The position numbers and the translations under genes were made by a program. Below the pieces are notes generated by a model, which saw only the letters and a program-made list of their open reading frames with translations, was not told the DNA's origin and ran no database searches. This document shows, in pieces, positions 7,341 to 13,310 of a DNA stretch of 14,523 bases. Position 1 is the stretch's first letter. Every line of letters begins with the position of its first letter. Location of the stretch: positions 1-14,523 of the forward strand of contig JBHADF010000046.1 of the NCBI GenBank assembly GCA_041854955.1. Direction: 5' to 3'. Origin of the DNA: CAMENZ01 sp041854955. GTDB taxonomy: Bacteria; Bacillota; Clostridia; Peptostreptococcales; Anaerovoracaceae.

Positions 7341-8253
7341 TGAAAAATCTCTTTCCGTTTTCAGTAGTTACGGCAGCCGCCTCTTCATAGGAAATACCCT
7401 TGATTTCAGCGATTTTCCGCAGGGTGTATTCCACATATTCAGACTTGTTCTGCTTACCTCTGTGAGGCACCGGTGTCAGGTAAGGCGCATCCGTTTCCGC
7501 CATGATAAATTCCAGGGGAATGGCCTCCACCACCTCTACGGTTTTCCTGTTGTTCTTGTAGGTTACAGGGCCGTCCACCCCAAGGGTAGCTCCCAGCTTT
7601 ACATATTCTATGGCCAGTTCTCTGGAGCCGGAAAAACAGTGGATGTCCACACGGGCATCTCCTGAGACTCCTGTAAAGTCCACGGTTTTCTTGACCTTTT
7701 CCTTTTCAGGTCCCTGGTCAGCCATATACTCCGTTACCGTTTTAGGAACGGGCCTTGGAGGGAAAAGGGCTTTTCTCTCGGAGCTGAAGGCTCCTTCCTC
7801 CTTTAAAATTTCCAGAGTTTCCATATCCGCTTCTCGGGAGTGGATGACTATGGGCATGCCCAGGTCCAGAGCCAACCGAAGCTGTTTTCTGAACCAATGG
7901 CGCTGGGTCTCTCTGTCGGAATTATCGTAATAGAAATCAAGGCCTATTTCGCCTATGGCCTTAACGCTTTCCTTTTCCAGAGCCAGCTTTTTCAGGTCTT
8001 CCAGCGTGTCGTCGTTCATGGTCTTGGCTTCGTGAGGATGAACACCCACCACGGCATAGCACCAGGGCAATCTTTCACCGTGGCCCGCCGCCATTTCCGA
8101 CGAATGCCAGTCAAAGGCCACATCCATCACATAGCCCAGGTCGGAAGCCTCAATCTCGGCTATGACTCTTTCCCTGTCCTCCTCAGTATAATTTTCGTAA
8201 TTTATATGTGCATGGGAATCAAAAATAACTATCTTTTCCCTATTGTCTTCCAT
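7333..8253 (-). CDS. TatD-family metal-dependent hydrolase with an internal insertion
   Basis: A 306-residue amidohydrolase-fold protein of the TatD DNase family, whose members act as 3'-5' exonucleases or DNA-repair nucleases. All expected metal ligands are present: His14 and His16 (FDSHAHIN), Glu102 (GEIGLDF), His138 (VIHSREA), His205 (IHCFSGS) and Asp254 (ETDAPYLTPVPHRG). Typical TatD proteins are about 255-260 residues; the excess is a segment of about 45 residues (about 155-200, rich in Lys/Glu/Pro) between the His138 and His205 strands. The ATG at 8253 has GGGAG about 9 bases upstream. TatD genes commonly follow metG in Firmicutes, as here. The exact substrate is not known from sequence. 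Confidence 0.92.
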   Translation of the reverse strand: MEDNREKIVIFDSHAHINYENYTEEDRERVIAEIEASDLGYVMDVAFDWHSSEMAAGHGERLPWCYAVVGVHPHEAKTMNDDTLEDLKKLALEKESVKAIGEIGLDFYYDNSDRETQRHWFRKQLRLALDLGMPIVIHSREADMETLEILKEEGAFSSERKALFPPRPVPKTVTEYMADQGPEKEKVKKTVDFTGVSGDARVDIHCFSGSRELAIEYVKLGATLGVDGPVTYKNNRKTVEVVEAIPLEFIMAETDAPYLTPVPHRGKQNKSEYVEYTLRKIAEIKGISYEEAAAVTTENGKRFFNI

Positions 8254-8285
8254 AACTTTATCTCCCTATCCGCTCCGTAAAATAA

Positions 8286-8303
8286 GGGGGCAAAATTTGC
8301 CCC
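8286..8303 (-). terminator. Hairpin between metG and tatD, possible weak terminator or attenuator
   Basis: GGGGCAAA at 8287-8294 is complementary to TTTGCCCC at 8296-8303, giving a compact GC-capped stem. On the minus strand it is followed by TTATTTTA, an imperfect U tract. It sits 67 nt after the metG stop and 32 nt before the tatD start. It may attenuate rather than stop transcription, since no convincing promoter for tatD is visible. Its flanks resemble the hairpin before dusB. Confidence 0.45.
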
Positions 8304-8370
8304 GCCTATCCTACTGATTCTGTTAATGCCGGCAAAGGGAATTTTCCCAATGTCGACTTGCATTTAACTG

Positions 8371-10350
8371 CTAAGCTACAGGTTCTCCGTCGGGAGCATC
8401 TGTAGTAACCACTTCGCACCTGTCGCCGTTTTCGGCAAAGAGAAGCATTCCGTGGGATTCAAGGCCTCTCAGCTGTCTGGGCTTCAGATTGGCCACTACG
8501 ATTACCTTCTTGCCTAACATTTCTTCCGGTGTGAAGTCTTCCGCAACTCCGGAAATAACCTGTCTTACCTCAGTTCCCATCTTAACCTGGAAAACAAGAA
8601 GCTTATCGGCCTTAGGGTGCTTTTCCGCCTTTAAGATATGGCCTACCCTCAGGTCTATCTTGTCGAAATCCTCATATACGATTTCATCCTTCAGTTCTAA
8701 AGGAACACTTTCCAAAAGGGCCTTTTCCACAGGATCCTTAGTATCAGCTGCCGCTTTCTTTCTGGCGATTTCCTCTGCTACGGCGGAAAGCTCTTCCAGC
8801 TCTTTTTCTATGTCGATTCTGGGGAATATGGGGTCTCCCTTCTTCACCTTTTCCTCGTACATGATGTGGAACTGAGAAGCGTCCTCCCAAGCCACAGGGG
8901 CGTACCAAAGTCCCAGCTGCTTTCTTATCTCATCGGAGGTGGAATGCATGAAGGGATAGATGAGAATGGAAACGATTCTGAGAGATTCGGCCAGGTTTTT
9001 CATAACCGTATCCAGCTCCGCCTTTTTGCTTTCATCCTTTGCCAATACCCAAGGTGCCTTTTCATCTATGTACTTGTTGGCACGGCGAACAAGGGTCCAA
9101 ATTTCCTCCAAAGCCATGTTGAAGGCAAACTTGTCCATTTCCTTTTCCACCTTTCCGGCGGCATTGAGGGCTACCTCTATAAGGTTGCGGTCCGTATCAT
9201 CTTCGGTGGTGGCCTGAGGCACTACTCCACCGCAATATTTTTCAATCATGGAAACGGTTCGGGAAACAAGATTTCCCAAATCGTTGGCCAAGTCATAGTT
9301 CATTCTCTTGAGCATAACCTCATTGGTAAATGCTCCATCCTGCCCGAAGGTATATTCCCTAAGAAGGAAATACTTAAGAGCATCGATGCCGTATCTTTCG
9401 ATGAGGACCACCGGGTCCACCACATCCTTGCCCTTGGCGGCTTTAGATTTGCTCACCTTTTCTCCGCCCAAAAGCAGCCAGCCGTGGCCCAGAACCTGCT
9501 TGGGCAAAGGAAGCTCTGCACTCATGAGCATAGCCGGCCAAATGATGGCATGGAATCTTACGATTTCCTTGCCTACCAAGTGTACATTGGCAGGCCAATA
9601 CTTTTCATAAAGCTCCGGGTCATCGGGGTAGCCTAAGGCGGTTATATAGTTGCTGAGCGCATCAAGCCAAACGTAGATGACGTGGTTTTCGTTGATTGGT
9701 ACGGGAATACCCCAATCGAAGGTGGAACGGCTTATGCACAAGTCTTCCAAACCTTGTCCGATAAAGGCTTTCATCTCGTTCCTTCTGGTCTCCGGCTGTA
9801 AAAATTCCGGATTTTTTTCGTAGAGCTTCAACAGACTTTTGGAATACTTGGAAAGCTTGAAAAAGTAGGCCGGCTCTTTTGCCTTGTGGACAGCTCTGCC
9901 GCAGTCGGGACATTTTCCGTCCTGGAGCTGGGACTCTGTCCAGAAAGCCTCGCAGTCTGTGCAATAGAGGCCTTCATATTCCCCCTTGTATATATCACCC
10001 TTTTCATAGAGCTTCAGGAAAATTTCCTGTACTCTGGTGATATGTCTCTTTTCCGTGGTTCTTATGAAGTCGTCATAGGATATTTCCATGGTTTTCCACA
10101 GTTCCTTTATGCCTCCCACAATTTCATCCACATATTCCTGAGGGGTAACGCCTTTGGCCTTAGCCAAGTTTTCTATTTTCTGACCATGTTCATCGGTTCC
10201 CGTAAGGAATCTTACATCGTATCCTACCAGCCTTTTAAATCTGGCCATGGCGTCAGCCATTACGGTGCAGTAGGTATGCCCTACATGCAGGCCGGCGCTG
10301 GGATAGTATATGGGTGTGGTGATGTAATAAGTTCCTTTGTTGTCTGTCAT
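8371..10350 (-). CDS. metG: Methionyl-tRNA synthetase
   Basis: A 659-residue class I aminoacyl-tRNA synthetase that charges tRNA-Met, needed for both initiation and elongation. The HIGH-type motif is HVGH (22-25). A zinc knuckle has Cys130, Cys133, Cys147 and Cys150. The KMSKS loop reads KVSKS (298-302) and is followed by AAKGKD before VVDP, so it carries a Met-to-Val change and looks about four residues longer than the usual KMSKSKGNVVDP. The anticodon-binding helical domain follows, then a C-terminal tRNA-binding OB-fold (about 559-659; IDLRVGHI, HPKADKLLVFQV, SHGMLLFAE). The ATG at 10350 follows AAGGAGAG at good spacing. There is no room for a T-box leader: only 57 bp separate it from the preceding small gene. 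Confidence 0.96.
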   Translation of the reverse strand: MTDNKGTYYITTPIYYPSAGLHVGHTYCTVMADAMARFKRLVGYDVRFLTGTDEHGQKIENLAKAKGVTPQEYVDEIVGGIKELWKTMEISYDDFIRTTEKRHITRVQEIFLKLYEKGDIYKGEYEGLYCTDCEAFWTESQLQDGKCPDCGRAVHKAKEPAYFFKLSKYSKSLLKLYEKNPEFLQPETRRNEMKAFIGQGLEDLCISRSTFDWGIPVPINENHVIYVWLDALSNYITALGYPDDPELYEKYWPANVHLVGKEIVRFHAIIWPAMLMSAELPLPKQVLGHGWLLLGGEKVSKSKAAKGKDVVDPVVLIERYGIDALKYFLLREYTFGQDGAFTNEVMLKRMNYDLANDLGNLVSRTVSMIEKYCGGVVPQATTEDDTDRNLIEVALNAAGKVEKEMDKFAFNMALEEIWTLVRRANKYIDEKAPWVLAKDESKKAELDTVMKNLAESLRIVSILIYPFMHSTSDEIRKQLGLWYAPVAWEDASQFHIMYEEKVKKGDPIFPRIDIEKELEELSAVAEEIARKKAAADTKDPVEKALLESVPLELKDEIVYEDFDKIDLRVGHILKAEKHPKADKLLVFQVKMGTEVRQVISGVAEDFTPEEMLGKKVIVVANLKPRQLRGLESHGMLLFAENGDRCEVVTTDAPDGEPVA

Positions 10351-10407
10351 TTTCTCTCTCCTTCTGCTGTCTGCCCAAATGAAAGGCAGGAGCTAAAATC
10401 TTTTTTC

Positions 10408-10602
10408 TTAGTCTTCATCAAATTCAGGCATCTCTTCAAAAATATCTGCCTGGTTTTCCTTTTCTGCATTTTTCTCTGCACCGGCCTTATAGGCCAGTCC
10501 TGCAGCTACGCCTAAGCCGACTAATTTCAGCAGTATGCCGGCTCTCTTAAGGCCTCTTCTCTTGCCCTTCTTTGCCTTTTCCTTCATTTCTTTTCTGCTC
10601 AT
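10408..10602 (-). CDS. Small single-span membrane protein, unknown function
   Basis: A 64-residue protein. It opens with a strongly basic segment (about 1-21, mostly Lys/Arg), then one hydrophobic Gly/Ala-rich span (about 22-41), and ends in an acidic tail (EEMPEFDED). The positive-inside rule predicts the N-terminus in the cytoplasm. The gene looks real: an AAAGGAGAAGG site precedes the ATG, it starts 15 bp after the stop of the kinase-like gene, and it ends 57 bp before metG. The glycine-rich span is loosely like YtxH-type small proteins, but I do not recognise the family and assign no function. Confidence 0.7.
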   Translation of the reverse strand: MSRKEMKEKAKKGKRRGLKRAGILLKLVGLGVAAGLAYKAGAEKNAEKENQADIFEEMPEFDED

Positions 10603-10617
10603 TTTCCTTCTCCTTTC

Positions 10618-11232
10618 CTACTTATAGGTTCTCTTTTCTATATACTCCATTATCAGCTTGGCCGCTTCATCCTCGTCTATATAGCCGGAATTAATGGCCA
10701 GATTATAGTTTCTGTAATCTCCCCAGCGCTGTCCCGTGTGATAGCTGTAGTAATTCTGTCTTGCCTTGTCATAGGTGTGAATCAGCTCCTTGGCCTTCTC
10801 CGGTTCCTCGCCGTATTTCTCCGTCACTCTCCGAAGCCTGTCTTCAAAATCTCCATAGATGAAAACATTTGTGACTCCGGGCATATCCTTCAGCACATAG
10901 TCGGCACATCGCCCGACGATTACCCCCTCGCCCTTTTCACCTATTTCATTGATTACACGAAATTGGGCTAAAAACAGCTTGTCCTTGACGGATATGGTCT
11001 CAGTTCTCAAGCTTTCATTAAAGCTCAAAGCCGAGGAAAGGCTGTAAGCGAAGCTTGATTTTGCCTGGAGTTCGGCGTTTTCCAGCATTTCTCTGGCATA
11101 GCCGCTCTCTTCTACGGCCATATCTATGATTTCCTTGTCATAGAAAGGCACTCCCAGTTTTTCCGCAAGCAGCTTTCCTATGATGCGTCCTCCCGAACCG
11201 TATTCTCTGCTGACAGTAACCAACTTTTTCAT
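10618..11232 (-). CDS. Cytidylate kinase-like family protein
   Basis: A 204-residue P-loop kinase-like protein. The N-terminus ITVSREYGSGGR-type motif (here VTVSREYGSGGRIIG, residues 5-19) and FYDKEIIDMAVEESG are typical of the cytidylate kinase-like family (AAA_26 / 'cytidylate kinase-2'). The glycine loop is degenerate compared with a true Walker A, and a later VGRCADYVL segment is also a family hallmark. Members are widespread in clostridia; the phosphorylated substrate is not established, so CMP kinase activity should not be assumed. The start at 11232 is preferred over a TTG at 11274 because it has AGGGGGTG upstream and opens the conserved domain. It lies 31 bp after the aspartate kinase stop. 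Confidence 0.85.
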   Translation of the reverse strand: MKKLVTVSREYGSGGRIIGKLLAEKLGVPFYDKEIIDMAVEESGYAREMLENAELQAKSSFAYSLSSALSFNESLRTETISVKDKLFLAQFRVINEIGEKGEGVIVGRCADYVLKDMPGVTNVFIYGDFEDRLRRVTEKYGEEPEKAKELIHTYDKARQNYYSYHTGQRWGDYRNYNLAINSGYIDEDEAAKLIMEYIEKRTYK

Positions 11233-11263
11233 CCCTTCACCCCCTATGTTTTCCTTATACTGT

Positions 11264-12586
11264 CTATTCCACAAAGGAATCGTAAATGGCTCTTATGGCC
11301 TTTTCAAAATCCTTGTTGTCAACACCTACGATGATGTTCATTTCCGAGGAGCCCTGATCTATCATTCTGATATTTACTCCTGCGTCGGCCAAAGCCGTAA
11401 ATAGCTTGGCCGAGGTTCCCGTTCTGGCGGACATTCGATGTCCTACGGTAGCTATCAAGGCTGTATCTTCTATGACATCTATGGAATCGGGCCTTAATCT
11501 GGACCGGAATTCTTCCAACACATCCTCAAGTCTGCCACCTATCTGGCTCTTGGCCATAACTACGGAAACCGTATCTATTCCCGAAGGCAGATGCTCAAAA
11601 TCTATGGCATAGTCGTCTAAGATTCCTAAAATTCTTCGTACGAAGCCTCGCTCCGAGCTCATCATATTCTTGTAAAGGGCCACAACCACAAAGTCCTTGC
11701 TGCCGGCTATACCCGTTATGATACCGTGGCTGTTTTCCCTTACCACGGCCTCTTCAGAGGTTATCATGGTGCCCGGGTCTTCAGGCTCATTGGTATTCCT
11801 GATATTTATAGGGATATTTGCCAGCCTGGCCGGATAGATGGCATCCTCATGAAGAACACCGGCGCCCATATAGGAAAGCTCTCTCAGCTCCTTATAGGAG
11901 ATGGAGCGGATTTGCTTGGGTTTTTTCACTATGCGAGGGTCCGCCATTAGAAAGCCTGAAACATCAGTCCAGTTTTCATAGACATCGGCACCTACGGCAC
12001 GAGCCACCAGTGAGCCTGTTATATCGGAGCCTCCTCTGGAAAAGGTTTTAACCTGTCCGTCAGGTGTGGATCCATAAAATCCGGGCAAAACAGCTCTCTC
12101 ATGTCTTTTCAGTTCTTCACGCAAGGCTGCATCCGTTTCCTCCATAAGCAGCTTTCCGTTGGCATCGAATTTTATCAGGTCTGCCGTATCGACGAAGTCA
12201 TAGCCTAAATGAGCAGCTATGAGAACGCCGTTTAAGTATTCTCCCCGGGAGGCTAAATAATCCGTAGAAGGGTTCTTAGCCAAATCTTCCTTTATCTTGT
12301 CAAAATGGGCTGTAAGCCCTGCATTGATTCCCAAGTTTAACTCTACTGCCGTATATCTGTCCGCAACCACCTGAAATAGCTGGTCATAGGGCAGGTTATG
12401 TTCTATGTGGGTTTTGCAGAGATAGAGCAGATCCGTTATCTTGTTGTCTCCGTCAAACCTTTTTCCCGGTGCGGACACCACTATGTAGCACCGGGCGGGG
12501 TCATGCTCCACTATATTTTTCAGTTTTGTCAGCTGTATTCCGTCGGCTACGGAAGAACCTCCGAATTTAGCCACCTTTATGCCCAT
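11264..12586 (-). CDS. Aspartate kinase (monofunctional, ACT-regulated)
   Basis: A 440-residue cytoplasmic enzyme that phosphorylates L-aspartate, the first step to lysine, diaminopimelate, methionine and threonine. The kinase domain begins with KFGGSS (7-12), continues with VVSAPGKR (about 37-44) and SRGEYLNGVLIA, and contains the FSRGGSDITGS motif. Two ACT regulatory domains occupy roughly 300-440 (around VVALYKNMM and again TALIATVGHRM), implying feedback control by a pathway amino acid. The N-terminus and length look more like Bacillus YclM / E. coli LysC (AKIII type) than the alpha/beta LysC of Bacillus. The ATG at 12586 has GGAGG 10 bases upstream. No lysine riboswitch is seen, since the gene is internal to an operon. 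The paralogue name is uncertain. Confidence 0.95.
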   Translation of the reverse strand: MGIKVAKFGGSSVADGIQLTKLKNIVEHDPARCYIVVSAPGKRFDGDNKITDLLYLCKTHIEHNLPYDQLFQVVADRYTAVELNLGINAGLTAHFDKIKEDLAKNPSTDYLASRGEYLNGVLIAAHLGYDFVDTADLIKFDANGKLLMEETDAALREELKRHERAVLPGFYGSTPDGQVKTFSRGGSDITGSLVARAVGADVYENWTDVSGFLMADPRIVKKPKQIRSISYKELRELSYMGAGVLHEDAIYPARLANIPINIRNTNEPEDPGTMITSEEAVVRENSHGIITGIAGSKDFVVVALYKNMMSSERGFVRRILGILDDYAIDFEHLPSGIDTVSVVMAKSQIGGRLEDVLEEFRSRLRPDSIDVIEDTALIATVGHRMSARTGTSAKLFTALADAGVNIRMIDQGSSEMNIIVGVDNKDFEKAIRAIYDSFVE

Positions 12587-12618
12587 ACTTTATATGCCTC
12601 CTGCTTCTTGTGTTTCTG

Positions 12619-13101
12619 TTATTTTTCCTTTTTGCCTCTCAGCAAATCTAAAAGTTCACGGTCCAAAATGGCGGAAGTTCCTCTTATATCAGCTTCCCTT
12701 TCCACCTGGACTACCTGTGCCGCTCCTATGTGTTTCCTGTACCAGCTTTCGTCTATTTTGCCGAATATAACCATGTTTAAAAATCTCGGGTCGACGGTGG
12801 GCTTCACCAGATATACCCTGAGATATATTTTATTTTTAAGATATCGCATTTCGAAGACGGTGCCGGAAACTCCTTTGGCCGTAAGGACTTCGTTTATGTC
12901 CAGAGTAATAATCTCGCTTATGGTTCTCTTGGCCCCCAGGTCGCATATGACAGCAAAGGCACCGGCGAAGAAGGCTCCCAGCAGTATGGCCGGAAATTCT
13001 CCGAAGGCCTGCTCGGTAGCAAAATATATTATCAGTCCGGGAACGGCTCCGAAATACTTAAGTCTGTTGATCAGATTGGCATTTCTTTCTGTTCTTTCCA
13101 T
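12619..13101 (-). CDS. Membrane protein of unknown function, first gene of the operon
   Basis: A 160-residue protein. A short polar N-terminus is followed by two closely spaced hydrophobic stretches (about 15-33 and 36-55) forming a probable membrane hairpin, then a soluble domain of about 100 residues (from AKRTISEIITLDINEV to the end) that should face the cytoplasm. The soluble part alternates beta-like and polar segments (VFEMRYLKNKIYLRVYLV) and ends in a Lys-rich tail. I do not recognise the family. The ATG at 13101 follows GAGGT at proper spacing, about 22 nt after the predicted transcription start. It ends 32 bp before the aspartate kinase gene. Confidence 0.75.
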   Translation of the reverse strand: MERTERNANLINRLKYFGAVPGLIIYFATEQAFGEFPAILLGAFFAGAFAVICDLGAKRTISEIITLDINEVLTAKGVSGTVFEMRYLKNKIYLRVYLVKPTVDPRFLNMVIFGKIDESWYRKHIGAAQVVQVEREADIRGTSAILDRELLDLLRGKKEK

Positions 13102-13129
13102 TAGTTTACCTCATTTTATTTATCATATT

Positions 13130-13158
13130 ATTATATATTTTTTTTGTGTTTTTGGCAA
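13130..13158 (-). promoter_or_regulatory. Main operon promoter, near consensus
   Basis: On the minus strand the -35 box TTGCCA (13153-13158) and a perfect TATAAT -10 box (13130-13135) are separated by exactly 17 bp with an A-rich spacer. Transcription would start near 13123, about 22 nt before the ATG at 13101. All genes down to dusB face the same way, so this is the likely operon promoter. The recombinase terminator lies just upstream and insulates it. Confidence 0.75.
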
Positions 13159-13256
13159 TGGGGCATTTCAAATCTATTGTGACTTCATTACAAAAACTTC
13201 TTTGCAGGTCGCCTCGGTTGATATTTGTCAACAAAGTTTTTCAAATATTTACAAAT

Positions 13257-13295
13257 AAAAAAAGAGATAACCACCATTTTGTAGTAGTTACCTCT
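13257..13295 (-). terminator. Intrinsic terminator of the recombinase gene
   Basis: A 12-bp stem with arms 13284-13295 and 13263-13274 (two G-U pairs in the transcript, 9-nt loop) is followed on the minus strand by six T, one A and three T. It begins 15 bp beyond the recombinase stop codon. Sense, position and U tract all fit termination of the recombinase transcript. Confidence 0.9.
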
Positions 13296-13310
13296 AATCT
13301 CATCTATGTT

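Noticed and set aside
10351..10407. T-box leader for metG
   Set aside because: The gap after the small gene is only 57 bp, too short for a T-box, and no T-box consensus or terminator/antiterminator pair is visible.
12587..12618. Lysine riboswitch before aspartate kinase
   Set aside because: Only 32 bp separate it from the preceding gene, which cannot hold a riboswitch.
13202..13231. TTGACA on the minus strand (13226-13231) as a second operon promoter
   Set aside because: The bases 16-18 bp downstream are GC-rich with no -10 resemblance; the TTGCCA/TATAAT pair at 13130-13158 is far better.
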